This document shows positions 34,467 through 42,945 of a stretch of 64,000 nucleotides of DNA, piece by piece. How positions within the stretch are numbered: the stretch's first letter is position 1; each line of letters begins with the position of its first letter. A model generated the notes under the pieces. It saw only the letters and a program-made list of their open reading frames with translations. It was not told the DNA's origin and made no database searches. Both the position numbers and the translations under genes were made by a program. Origin of the DNA: Acidimicrobiales bacterium (GTDB lineage Bacteria > Actinomycetota > Acidimicrobiia > Acidimicrobiales > Aldehydirespiratoraceae). The stretch spans positions 113,622-177,621 of the forward strand of contig JAJCXX010000082.1 of assembly GCA_029263195.1 (NCBI GenBank), in the 5' to 3' direction.

Positions 34467-35402
34467 ATGTCGGAGGGAATGGGACTGGCGCTCGTCGCCT
34501 ACTTGATTTGGGGGCTCTCTCCGCTCTACTGGAAGCAACTCGACGATGTCGCGGCCGGCGACGTGATCGCGTTTCGGATCGTCGCCACGTTCCTGGTGCT
34601 GCTGGGAGTGCATGTCCTGAGGCGAACGCGCCGCAGAATCCTCGCCGACCGGGTCAGCCGACGGGCCGCGGCGTTCTCGGCCATCGCCGGCCTCCTGCTC
34701 GCCTCGAACTGGCTCATCTACGTCTGGGCGGTGTCGTCCGAGCGAATTCTCGAGTCAAGCCTGGGCTACTTCATCAACCCATTGGTGAGCGTCGTGCTCG
34801 GCGTGCTGATCCTCGGCGAGAGGCTGCGCAAGGTGCAGTGGGCTGCGGTGGCCATGGCCTCCGCCGGTGTGGTCGTGCTCACCATCGACGTGGGCACCCT
34901 GCCCTGGGTGGCGCTCACGCTTGCCGGCACCTTCGGCGTCTACGGCCTCTTGCGGAAGATGTCATCGATGGGTTCCCTCGACGGGTTGTCGCTAGAGATG
35001 TCGGTGCTGTTGCCGCTCGCACTGACGGTGGTGGCGATTCGGGCCGCAGGTGGTGACGGATCGGTGGGCGTGTCGGTTCCCTATCGCGATCTGTTGTTGC
35101 TCGGCACCGGAATCTTCACCGCTGTGCCGCTTCTGCTATTCGCCTCGGCGGCTCGGCGCATCGACCTGTCCCTCGTGGGAATCCTCCAGTACATCGCTCC
35201 GACTCTCCAATTCTTGGTTGGCGTGTGGATCTACGACGAGAGCTGGTCCGGTGGGCAGGTTGTCGGATACTGCATCATCTGGCTGGCTCTGATTGTGCTC
35301 GCCATCGATGGAATCGCATCGGGTCGCCGACTCGATGTGGCCGGCGAGGCATCAGCCGGTGATCAGGTCGAGGGCATCGTGATCAACGATCTGAGCGGCT
35401 GA
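34467..35402 (+). CDS. rarD: RarD-type EamA/DMT-family transporter
   Basis: A 311-residue inner-membrane protein with ten predicted helices in two EamA repeats. RarD hallmarks are the opening LVAYLIWGLSPLYWKQL, the strong LASNWLIYVWAVSSERILESSLGYFINPL and late SLVGILQYIAPTLQFLVGVWIYDE. The transported substrate of RarD proteins is not settled. The last 51 bp are antisense to the end of the phosphotransferase gene. Confidence 0.93.
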   Translation: MSEGMGLALVAYLIWGLSPLYWKQLDDVAAGDVIAFRIVATFLVLLGVHVLRRTRRRILADRVSRRAAAFSAIAGLLLASNWLIYVWAVSSERILESSLGYFINPLVSVVLGVLILGERLRKVQWAAVAMASAGVVVLTIDVGTLPWVALTLAGTFGVYGLLRKMSSMGSLDGLSLEMSVLLPLALTVVAIRAAGGDGSVGVSVPYRDLLLLGTGIFTAVPLLLFASAARRIDLSLVGILQYIAPTLQFLVGVWIYDESWSGGQVVGYCIIWLALIVLAIDGIASGRRLDVAGEASAGDQVEGIVINDLSG

Positions 35403-36422
35403 CCTCTCGGCCATGGCCATGAACATTTCGTCGCCACGATCGGTCTGGCCGACGGCGATCGAACCGAGCATGGTGATGAACGGCCCCTGAAAGGTGCCGT
35501 GGCGGTATTGGGCCATGGTCTCGGCGTGAGACAGATCGATCCCGTGGGCCCCCATGGCGCTCACGTATCCATCGATTGCGGCGGTCTCGTGTTGTCGACG
35601 ATCGGCCGACTCTGACGAGTTTCCGAGCAGATAGGCGAGATCCCGCCCGCCGGCGCCTATCCCGAGCGTCTGCCAGTCGACGGTGGTGACCGGAGCCCCT
35701 CCCTCGGCCGAAGAGAACATGAGATTGTCGAGGCGAAAGTCGCCATGAACGAGAGTGAACGAATCCGACTCGGAACCGATCCACTCGGCCACGTTGGCGC
35801 CAAATGCCTCGAACACAGAGCGGGTCTGATCGGTTAGGCGATGTCGGTAGCGATCGATGAATATCGGCGTCACGAGTTCGATGAAATCGATCGCGTTGGC
35901 GCCGCTCGCGTCGAGCCAGTCGAGATCGAAGAGGGTCGGATCGTTCCACCTCGGGGCGTGGAGCCCAGCCAGGTCGGTCGCTGCGAGCAGCACCTGCTCG
36001 TCGGTGGCGCCGTGGAGTTGGTCTCCCGGTCGGGCCGGGGCGAGATCCTCCAACACCAGGGTGAAGACGGTGGAGTCGTCGGACACGGCGCCATGGATGC
36101 AGCCCGCGGTCGAGATCGACAAACCCTCGGCCAGGTCGGTGTAGAAACGAACTTCGCTGCGGTATCCGCCCTGGGCACCGGCGGCACGGCTCTCCTCGCT
36201 GGGTGAAGGGAACTTCACCACGACTGTTGCCGGGGAAGTACCGGGGTCACCCGCGGCGAAACTGAAGTGGAACCGCTCGTTGTGGGCCATTTGCCCGGTG
36301 CCGACCGACTCGCGTACGAGATCGGTGATCCGAACATCGTGACCGGCCCCCCGCATCACTTCGGTCATCCACTCCGGGGTGACATCGCCAGGGTCACTGA
36401 TGATCGCTGGCCGGATTGTCAT
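35352..36422 (-). CDS. Aminoglycoside-phosphotransferase/kinase-like family protein
   Basis: A 356-residue kinase-fold phosphotransferase of the APH/ecdysteroid-kinase-like group. The catalytic loop is FTLVHGDFRLDNLMF (Asp and Asn ligands) and the DFG equivalent is TTVDWQTLGIG. The N-lobe Lys probably lies in ATVVVKFPSP. Relatives in actinobacteria are often annotated as phosphotransferases of unknown substrate; antibiotic resistance should not be assumed. It overlaps the convergent rarD by 51 bp and follows the alpha/beta hydrolase gene by 33 bp. Confidence 0.85.
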   Translation of the reverse strand: MTIRPAIISDPGDVTPEWMTEVMRGAGHDVRITDLVRESVGTGQMAHNERFHFSFAAGDPGTSPATVVVKFPSPSEESRAAGAQGGYRSEVRFYTDLAEGLSISTAGCIHGAVSDDSTVFTLVLEDLAPARPGDQLHGATDEQVLLAATDLAGLHAPRWNDPTLFDLDWLDASGANAIDFIELVTPIFIDRYRHRLTDQTRSVFEAFGANVAEWIGSESDSFTLVHGDFRLDNLMFSSAEGGAPVTTVDWQTLGIGAGGRDLAYLLGNSSESADRRQHETAAIDGYVSAMGAHGIDLSHAETMAQYRHGTFQGPFITMLGSIAVGQTDRGDEMFMAMAERSAAQIVDHDALDLITG

Positions 36423-36455
36423 GGAGATCCTGCAGCTCGCCGGATCATGACGAGC

Positions 36456-37340
36456 TCATCGAGCGGGAACAGCGGCCCGAGAGAAGTTGGCGATGATCGC
36501 GTCGATGGTCTCGTCGGTGCGATTGGCCGGCAGGTCGTGGCCCATGTCGGGGAACATCAACAATCTCGACCCGCCAACGGCCTTGGCGGTGGCGATTCCA
36601 CCGGAGGGCTTCACGAGGGGATCCTGGAGTCCGTGGATCACGAGAGTGGGAACCTTCAATCGCCTGAGCCCGGAGGTGCGGTCGGGGCTGCCGGCGATGG
36701 CGGCGGTCTGGCGGGACATGCCTTCGGGTCGGTAGCTCCGTTCGACGCTGCGCTCGACCAACGGACGTTGGGAGTCCGGATCGAAGTTCTCTCCGCCGAT
36801 CAATACGAATGTCTCGAGTGACTGCTCGACGGCGTTCTCGCGACTCGTTGATTGCAGCTTGCGAGCCTTCATCATCAGACGCCCGGTCATCATCCCGTTT
36901 CGCCGGTCGCCGGGGTTGGACATTATCGAGCAGAGCGACACGACGAGTCCGGGATGGTTGATCGCCATGGCTTGGGAAATCATGCCCCCCATCGAGATGC
37001 CGACCACGTGGGCGGGCCCGATATCGAGCGCGGTGAGCAGACCGGCGGCATCGGCTGCCATGTCGTCGATTGTGTAGTCGACACCTTTCAGCTTCCGGCG
37101 CAGGAGATAGGACCTGATGGTGGCCGGAAGGCCCGGTGCCTCCCAGTCGGTTTCCGAACTGAGCCCAGAGTCGCGATTGTCGAACACGATCGTCTTGAAG
37201 CCCCGGTTGACGAATCCGTCGACAAGCTCTTCGGGCCAATCAGTGAGCTGTCCGCCTAGCCCCATCACCAGCAGAACTGGCGGCCCCTCACCGCGGACTT
37301 CGTACTCGATGGATACACCGTTGGCTTCGACTGACGACAT
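36456..37340 (-). CDS. Alpha/beta hydrolase
   Basis: A 294-residue alpha/beta-fold hydrolase. It shows the oxyanion-side LLVMGLGGQLTDWP, the nucleophile elbow VVGISMGGMISQ, the acid in VIHGLQDPLVKP and the catalytic His in MFPDMGHDLP. This pattern groups with haloperoxidase/esterase-like proteins; the substrate is unknown. TAGCTT lies exactly 6 bp before the ATG. Confidence 0.9.
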   Translation of the reverse strand: MSSVEANGVSIEYEVRGEGPPVLLVMGLGGQLTDWPEELVDGFVNRGFKTIVFDNRDSGLSSETDWEAPGLPATIRSYLLRRKLKGVDYTIDDMAADAAGLLTALDIGPAHVVGISMGGMISQAMAINHPGLVVSLCSIMSNPGDRRNGMMTGRLMMKARKLQSTSRENAVEQSLETFVLIGGENFDPDSQRPLVERSVERSYRPEGMSRQTAAIAGSPDRTSGLRRLKVPTLVIHGLQDPLVKPSGGIATAKAVGGSRLLMFPDMGHDLPANRTDETIDAIIANFSRAAVPAR

Positions 37341-37346
37341 GTCGTG

Positions 37347-37352
37347 AAGCTA
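37347..37352 (-). promoter_or_regulatory. Leaderless-type -10 box (TAGCTT) of the alpha/beta hydrolase gene
   Basis: TAGCTT ends 6 bp before the ATG at 37340, with no Shine-Dalgarno. Confidence 0.6.
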
Positions 37353-37394
37353 GCCGGGCCGAGGGGTCGTGGAACAGCGGAGCGGCGAGACGGA

Positions 37395-39353
37395 TCAGCC
37401 GAGGGCGAGCGACGGATGTCCGGCGAAGTGATGTAGAGACTCCGGATTGGCGATCGCATCGGCGTTGTCGATTGGCAGGCCGTGGACGACCTTGCGGACT
37501 GCAAGCTCGACGATCTTCCCGCTACGAGTGCGAGGAATCTCCGGTACGGCCGCTATCACCGACGGAACGTGGCGGGGCGTTGCCCCCTCGCGGACGGTCC
37601 GTTTGATCGTTGCGATGAGCGGGTCGGTGAGTTCCTCGCCGTCACGCAAGACCACGAACAGCACTACACGGGTGTCGTCGCCCCAGTCCTGGCCGATCAC
37701 GATCGACTCGAGCACCTCCGGCACCTTGTCGACCTGTCGATAAATCTCGGCCGTGCCGATGCGTACCCCTCCAGGATTGAGAGTCGCGTCGGAGCGGCCG
37801 TGGATCACGAAGCCGCCATGTTCGGTTCGTTCAGCGAAGTCACCTTGATGCCAAATCCCGGGGAAGCGGTCGAAATAGGCCTCGTGGAACCGTTGGTCGT
37901 TCGGGTCATCCACGAATCTCAGCGGCACCGACGGGAACGGCGACCGACACACCATCTCGCCGCGTTCGCCTGGGCCCAACGTCAAGCCCTCGGGTCCGAC
38001 GACGTCGATCGCCAGGCCGAGAGCCGGACGTTGGATCTCTCCGGCCCACACCGGGGACGTGGGGTCGCCGGCCACGAGGCATCCGCAGAGGTCGGTTCCG
38101 CCGGAGATCGAGGCCAAGTGCACGTCGGCCTTGATCGACTCGTGGACGGTGTGGAATCCCTCGGCCACCAACGTGGAACCGGTCGAGGTGATGGTGCGGA
38201 CGCTCGACAGATCGTGAGTCGTGATCGGCTGGATGCCCGCCTTTGCCACCGACTCGATGAACTTGGCCGATGTTCCGAACAACGTGATGTCGACCTCGTC
38301 GATGAGATCGAACAGACGGTTTCCGTCGGGATGGAACGGGGATCCATCGTAGAGCACCAACGTGGCCCCCGATGCCAGCCCCGATGCCAGCCAGTTCCAC
38401 ATCATCCAACCGGCGGTCGTGTAGTAGAAGACGTGGTCGCCGGGCTTCACATCGCAATGAAGTTGGTGCTCGACGAGGTGCTTGAGCAGGACCCCGCCGG
38501 TGCGGTGCACGATGCACTTCGGTCTTCCGGTGGTGCCCGAGGAGTAGAGGATGTACCACGGATGGTCGAACGGGAGCCGCATGAACTCAGGTGACCGAGT
38601 CTCGACGCCGTCAAGGAAGCCATCGAGTGTGGACGCCCTCTCGATTCCTCCGGTGGTCCCATCTCCCATGAACGGCACCACGACCACGTCGCGAACCGTC
38701 GGCAGGGCCGCGGTGACCTCGGCCAGAGGTCCCAGTCGATCATGATCACGGCCGCCGTAGGAGTAGCCGTCGCAGGCAAACAGGATGCTGGGGGATATTT
38801 GGCTGAATCGGTCGATCACCCCATCGACGCCGAAGTCCGGCGACGTCGAGGAGAAGACGGCGCCGATCGAAGCGGTAGCCAGCATGACTGCGTAGGTCTC
38901 CGGAATGTTGGGAAGCCATGCCGCAACCCGGTCGCCTTCGCCAACGCCGGCGCGCCTCATGGCGCCCTGAAGTCGCCCGACCAGAGTCCTGAGCTCGTTC
39001 CAGGTGACCTCGCGATTGGTGATCTCGGGTCGAGCCGTTGGGTCCTCACCACGAAAGATCATGGCGATGTCGTCGTCGGCTGCGCCCGCCCCGGCGAGCA
39101 GATTCTCGGCCACGTTGAGTCGGGCGTCGGGATGGAATCGCACGTCCGGCAAACCGCCGGACCGGTCGATGAGCGTGTCGCCCCTCTCCCCGATCATTCC
39201 CAGATGATCCCAGGCTGCCGCCCAGAACTCTCCCGGATGGGTCAGCGACCATTCATGGAGTTCCTCGAATCCGTCGACCCCTATTTGATGGGCGAACCGG
39301 GTGAGGTTGGCGCTGGCCACCCGGTCGGGCGACGGTGTCCAGATAGGTGACAT
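37395..39353 (-). CDS. Acetoacetyl-CoA synthetase
   Basis: A 652-residue AMP-forming ligase with the length and motifs of acetoacetate-CoA ligase: an N-terminal PDRVASANLTRFAHQIG, the P-loop YILYSSGTTGRPKCIVH, FYYTTAGWMMWNWLASGL, ISGGTDLCGCLV and the C-terminal Lys in RTRSGKIVELAVRKVVHG. It activates acetoacetate for sterol/PHB-type or ketone-body use; valerate-type substrates are possible for relatives. The start is MSPIWTPSP at 39353, not the track start, which runs into the ABC-F gene. Confidence 0.92.
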   Translation of the reverse strand: MSPIWTPSPDRVASANLTRFAHQIGVDGFEELHEWSLTHPGEFWAAAWDHLGMIGERGDTLIDRSGGLPDVRFHPDARLNVAENLLAGAGAADDDIAMIFRGEDPTARPEITNREVTWNELRTLVGRLQGAMRRAGVGEGDRVAAWLPNIPETYAVMLATASIGAVFSSTSPDFGVDGVIDRFSQISPSILFACDGYSYGGRDHDRLGPLAEVTAALPTVRDVVVVPFMGDGTTGGIERASTLDGFLDGVETRSPEFMRLPFDHPWYILYSSGTTGRPKCIVHRTGGVLLKHLVEHQLHCDVKPGDHVFYYTTAGWMMWNWLASGLASGATLVLYDGSPFHPDGNRLFDLIDEVDITLFGTSAKFIESVAKAGIQPITTHDLSSVRTITSTGSTLVAEGFHTVHESIKADVHLASISGGTDLCGCLVAGDPTSPVWAGEIQRPALGLAIDVVGPEGLTLGPGERGEMVCRSPFPSVPLRFVDDPNDQRFHEAYFDRFPGIWHQGDFAERTEHGGFVIHGRSDATLNPGGVRIGTAEIYRQVDKVPEVLESIVIGQDWGDDTRVVLFVVLRDGEELTDPLIATIKRTVREGATPRHVPSVIAAVPEIPRTRSGKIVELAVRKVVHGLPIDNADAIANPESLHHFAGHPSLALG

Positions 39354-39360
39354 GCAGTGG

Positions 39361-39366
39361 AGACTA
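39361..39366 (-). promoter_or_regulatory. Candidate -10 box (TAGTCT) inside the ABC-F stop codon
   Basis: TAGTCT includes the TAG stop of the ABC-F gene and ends 7 bp before the ATG at 39353. It may give the acetoacetyl-CoA synthetase gene its own leaderless transcript within the gene array. Confidence 0.4.
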
Positions 39367-41307
39367 GGACCCGTCGATAGCCCTTGGCGGCTCGTTCGAG
39401 CCGATTGACTCGAACTCTTCGGCGGCGGCATGCCACTGAGCGAGGAGTGATTCCGCCAGCTTGGTTGCCTTCTCGTGGGCTGTCGCCAGCCGATGAACGT
39501 CGTCGCGCTTGGCGTAGATCTCCGGATCGGCGAGCTGTTCACCCAGTTCAGCGGCCTTGGCTTCGGCGATCTCGCTGTCGCGCTCGAGCTTCTTGACTCG
39601 CTTGCGAAGATCGTTCGTGGCCTGCCGTGATCGGGCCGTTTCACGGCGTCGCTCGGCTCTCGGATCTGTGGTCTTGGAACCGTTCCGTGGCTTGGACCCG
39701 ACTCTTCCCAGATCGGCAGGCGTCAGAACCGTGTCGGGCACTCCCGCGTGCCAGGTGGCATGCCCGTCCCTCACGTCGATCAGAGCGTCAGCGACGTTTC
39801 GGATGAGATGCCGATCGTGGGTCACCAGAAGCACCGTGCCCGGATAGGCGGTGAGGGCATCCTCGAGCACATCGCAGCTCGGCAGGTCGAGGTGATTGGT
39901 GGGTTCGTCGAGCACCAGCAGATTCACCGGCTCGATCATGGTGCGGGCCAGAGCGAGGCGGGTTCGCTCGCCGCCCGACAGGTCGCGCACGTGGCGATCG
40001 GCAGCATCTCCCGGGAATCCGAATGATCCGAGAACCGTGCGCAAGTTGCGTTTCCCCGGGACGATCCCGCCCGAGAACACCTCGATGACGGTCTTGTCGA
40101 CGTCGAGTTCGTCGGCTTGGTGTTGATGGAAGGTGGCGATGCTCACGTTGGCGCCGAGTCCGGCCGTGCCGGCCGTGGCTTTCAGTTCACCGAGAATGAG
40201 CTTGAGCAGAGTGGTCTTGCCGGCCCCGTTGGGGCCGACCAACGCGACCGTCTGACCCCGTTCCACCGCGAACGACACGTTGGACACGACCGGGAGGTCG
40301 TCGTAGCCGACAGTGGCGTCGTGGAACTCGGCCACGACCCGCGATGACCGCGGGGGTTCGGGGAACGCGAACTTCGCGATGAGTTGTTTTCGGTCGGGAG
40401 GTTTGATGAGCTCCAGCTTCTGGAGGGTCTTGATGCGGCTCTGGACCTGTTTGGCCTTGGTGGCCTTGTATCTGAACCGGTCGATGAACTGCTCGACCTT
40501 GGCGACCTCGCGGGCCTGCCGGCCGGCAGCGGCTTCGATCCGTTGGAGACGCTCCTCGCGGGCCACCACGAACTCGGCGAATCCGCCCACGAACTCGAGA
40601 GCGGTGCCTTCGGCGAGCTCGACGACTCGATCGGCAACAGTGTCGATGAAATCGCGGTCGTGACTGACGAACAAAAGCGCAGCCGCCCAGTTGGCGAGGT
40701 GCTGTTCGAGCCAGGCGACCGAATCGACATCGAGGTGGTTGGTGGGCTCATCGAGAATCAAGACGTCGGGCTTGGCGAGCAGCAACCGGGCCAGAGCGAC
40801 CCGCATGCGCCACCCGCCTGACATCTCGCGCACCGGCCGGTCGGCGTCGGAGTCGCTGAACCCGAGGCCGGCCAGTACCTTTCTGGCGTCGGCTTCGAGG
40901 GCATAGCCACCCATGGCGCTGAAATGCCCCTGGACCTCGCCGAACTCGGCCAGGACGGCTTCCTGGTCGACCGATGAATCCTGGGTCTGCATTTGGGTTT
41001 CGAGGTGATGCAGCCGGTGGGCCAGATCGGCGAGTTCGCCGGCACCTGCGATCACTTCCTCGATCACCGTGCCCGTGGTCGTGTCGACCAGATCCTGGGG
41101 AAGGTAACCGAGCTTCATGTCGCGGGGCTTGGTGATCTTGCCTTCGTCGGGTTCTTCGAGGCCGACGAGAATCTCGATGAGGGTCGTCTTGCCCGTGCCG
41201 TTGCCGCCGACGAGAGCTATTCGTCGGCCCGCCGACAATTCGAGGGTCACGTCGTGAAAGAGCTGGCGCGGACCGTAGGACATCGCAAGACCCGAGGCGG
41301 TGAGCAT
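39364..41307 (-). CDS. ABC-F family ATPase
   Basis: A 647-residue soluble protein with two nucleotide-binding domains and no membrane segments. Walker A motifs are GGNGTGKTTLIEIL and GPNGAGKTTLLKLI, signatures EMSGGWRMRVALARL and DLSGGERTRLALARTM, with both Walker B motifs reading LxLDEPTNHLD. An interdomain linker (ERLQRIEAAAGRQAREVAKVEQFIDRFR) and a C-terminal coiled coil (RKRVKKLERDSEIAEAKAAELGEQL) are present, as in Uup-like members. ABC-F proteins act on ribosomes; some protect from antibiotics. The role here is unassigned. Confidence 0.92.
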   Translation of the reverse strand: MLTASGLAMSYGPRQLFHDVTLELSAGRRIALVGGNGTGKTTLIEILVGLEEPDEGKITKPRDMKLGYLPQDLVDTTTGTVIEEVIAGAGELADLAHRLHHLETQMQTQDSSVDQEAVLAEFGEVQGHFSAMGGYALEADARKVLAGLGFSDSDADRPVREMSGGWRMRVALARLLLAKPDVLILDEPTNHLDVDSVAWLEQHLANWAAALLFVSHDRDFIDTVADRVVELAEGTALEFVGGFAEFVVAREERLQRIEAAAGRQAREVAKVEQFIDRFRYKATKAKQVQSRIKTLQKLELIKPPDRKQLIAKFAFPEPPRSSRVVAEFHDATVGYDDLPVVSNVSFAVERGQTVALVGPNGAGKTTLLKLILGELKATAGTAGLGANVSIATFHQHQADELDVDKTVIEVFSGGIVPGKRNLRTVLGSFGFPGDAADRHVRDLSGGERTRLALARTMIEPVNLLVLDEPTNHLDLPSCDVLEDALTAYPGTVLLVTHDRHLIRNVADALIDVRDGHATWHAGVPDTVLTPADLGRVGSKPRNGSKTTDPRAERRRETARSRQATNDLRKRVKKLERDSEIAEAKAAELGEQLADPEIYAKRDDVHRLATAHEKATKLAESLLAQWHAAAEEFESIGSNEPPRAIDGS

Positions 41308-41310
41308 CGA

Positions 41311-42135
41311 TCAGTTGAAGAGTGAGCCGAGGGCGATCTCGGTGGCGGAGGTCTGCGGAGTATCGATTCCGGTGTCGTCGATACGTCCCAGCCAAGTGAC
41401 CGAGACGTAGCCGGCCATTACGACGCCGGCATCACAGTCGGGCGGGACCTCGATCGAATCGCCCCACGACATGTTGATCGTGAACGCCCCGTCGTGTCCG
41501 GGCTTGGCCTCTCGCTCCACCTTCATCACGGTTCGCGGTGGGAAAACCCCGACGTTGGTTCTTCGCCAACCCAACATCTCCGAGACCGGTGTATTCGGAA
41601 CGTTGATGTTGAGCAGCACAGGATCGTCGGGTAGATCGACCAGGAGTTGTTCGACCATTGTCGCCGCCACTTCGGCGGCGCTCTGCCACTGCTGGGCTTC
41701 GAGCACAGCGTCCCAGCCCTGGCCCTCGACCCCCCAGTTCTCGACCGATTGGCTCACAGCCACGGCGTTGATGCCGCCGTTTCGTGCGGTGATGGCAGCC
41801 CCGACCGTGCCGGAGTGATAGATGCTGCGACCGACGTTGGCGCCGGGGTTGATGCCCGACACCACGATGTCGATCTCGCCGAACAGGCCCAGCCTGGCAA
41901 ACATGGCGCACAGCGCCGGTGGCCCGGTGACCGCCCACGCCTCGTCGATTCCCTCGACGATTGCTTTGTGCATCTCAGGCTTCATCTCAGAGAACGAGCC
42001 GACAGCAGCTCCGAATCCCGAGTACTCGCGATCGGGGGCGCCTATCACGACTTCGCCGAGAGGCAGCAAGGCCCGGGCCAGGACGTGCAGGCCCACCGAG
42101 TCGATTCCGTCGTCGTTCGTAACCAGAATTCTCAC
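41311..42135 (-). CDS. surE: 5'/3'-nucleotidase SurE
   Basis: A 274-residue SurE phosphatase that dephosphorylates nucleoside 5'- or 3'-monophosphates. The N-terminal metal site is ILVTNDDGIDSVGL; the conserved SGINPGANVGRSIYHSGTVGAA, then LLNINVPNTP, complete the fold. The GTG start at 42135 is preceded by TAGGGT at 6 bp. It is probably transcribed with ABC-F, whose start lies 3 bp after the SurE stop. Confidence 0.94.
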   Translation of the reverse strand: MRILVTNDDGIDSVGLHVLARALLPLGEVVIGAPDREYSGFGAAVGSFSEMKPEMHKAIVEGIDEAWAVTGPPALCAMFARLGLFGEIDIVVSGINPGANVGRSIYHSGTVGAAITARNGGINAVAVSQSVENWGVEGQGWDAVLEAQQWQSAAEVAATMVEQLLVDLPDDPVLLNINVPNTPVSEMLGWRRTNVGVFPPRTVMKVEREAKPGHDGAFTINMSWGDSIEVPPDCDAGVVMAGYVSVTWLGRIDDTGIDTPQTSATEIALGSLFN

Positions 42136-42141
42136 CCGGTG

Positions 42142-42147
42142 ACCCTA
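42142..42147 (-). promoter_or_regulatory. Leaderless-type -10 box (TAGGGT) of surE
   Basis: TAGGGT ends 6 bp before the GTG at 42135, with no Shine-Dalgarno. Confidence 0.6.
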
Positions 42148-42264
42148 CCTGCCGTCGCCGTGCCCACGATCCGCGGGAAATCGGCAGTTCTCAACCTTCT
42201 CTCACCCGGGCCGGTCATGCTGCGGGGGGTATCGTGCGGTCCGTCCCGCCGATGGAGGTGAGTC

Positions 42265-42945
42265 GTGTCAGTGATCCTTATCGCCGAAGATGATCGTCGG
42301 GTCCGTGAATCCCTCGACCGGGCGCTCCGACTCGAGGGTTACGAGATCGTGACCGCCAACGACGGGATCAAGGCACTGCAGATCCATTCGGAGACTCCAG
42401 CCGATCTGTTGATCCTCGATGTGTCGATGCCCAACGCCGACGGCCTCACGGTGTGCCGCAAAATCCGCCGGTCGGGCGACAAGACCCCGATCCTGATGCT
42501 CACTGCTCGCCATGAGGTTCCCGACCGCGTCGCCGGCCTTGATTCGGGAGCCGACGACTACCTAGTCAAGCCGTTCGCCCTCGAGGAGCTGCTGGCGCGG
42601 ATTCGTGCCCGACTTCGACCTTCGGAGGTCGACGACTCCGAGACGCTCGTCGTGGCCGACCTGAGCCTCGAACAACTGGGCCGCCGCGCCTCGCGCGGGA
42701 ATCGCCACCTCGATCTGTCCAGAACCGAGTTCGATCTGCTCGAGGTGTTGATGCGCAACGCGGGAGTCGTGCTGAGCCGCGAGGTTCTATACGACCGCGT
42801 GTGGGACGGCGAACTGGAATACGACTCGAAGACACTCGACGTCTACGTCGGCTATCTCCGCAAGAAGACCGAGCAGGGTGGTGGGTCGAGGCTCGTACAC
42901 ACCGTGCGCGGGGTCGGATATGTGGTCAGGAGCGACGATTCATGA
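42265..42945 (+). CDS. OmpR-family response regulator (MprA/PrrA-like)
   Basis: A 226-residue two-component regulator. The receiver has VILIAEDDRRVRESL, Asp52 in LLILDVSMPNADGL, PILMLTARHEV and the Lys of ADDYLVKPFALEELLARI. The winged-helix domain ends in YDSKTLDVYVGYLRKKTEQ and LVHTVRGVGYVVR. This pattern groups with actinobacterial MprA. The GTG start follows a strong GGAGGTGAGTC. Its stop overlaps the kinase start by 4 bp (ATGA). Confidence 0.93.
   Translation: MSVILIAEDDRRVRESLDRALRLEGYEIVTANDGIKALQIHSETPADLLILDVSMPNADGLTVCRKIRRSGDKTPILMLTARHEVPDRVAGLDSGADDYLVKPFALEELLARIRARLRPSEVDDSETLVVADLSLEQLGRRASRGNRHLDLSRTEFDLLEVLMRNAGVVLSREVLYDRVWDGELEYDSKTLDVYVGYLRKKTEQGGGSRLVHTVRGVGYVVRSDDS

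Noticed and set aside
35352-36422. Aminoglycoside resistance gene
   Set aside because: Only the general kinase fold is visible; the family is broad and the context is not a resistance island.
37482-38594. 370-residue plus-strand ORF
   Set aside because: Antisense to acetoacetyl-CoA synthetase.
39364-41307. ABC transporter of an export system
   Set aside because: No membrane segments or permease; two fused ATPase domains with an ABC-F linker.
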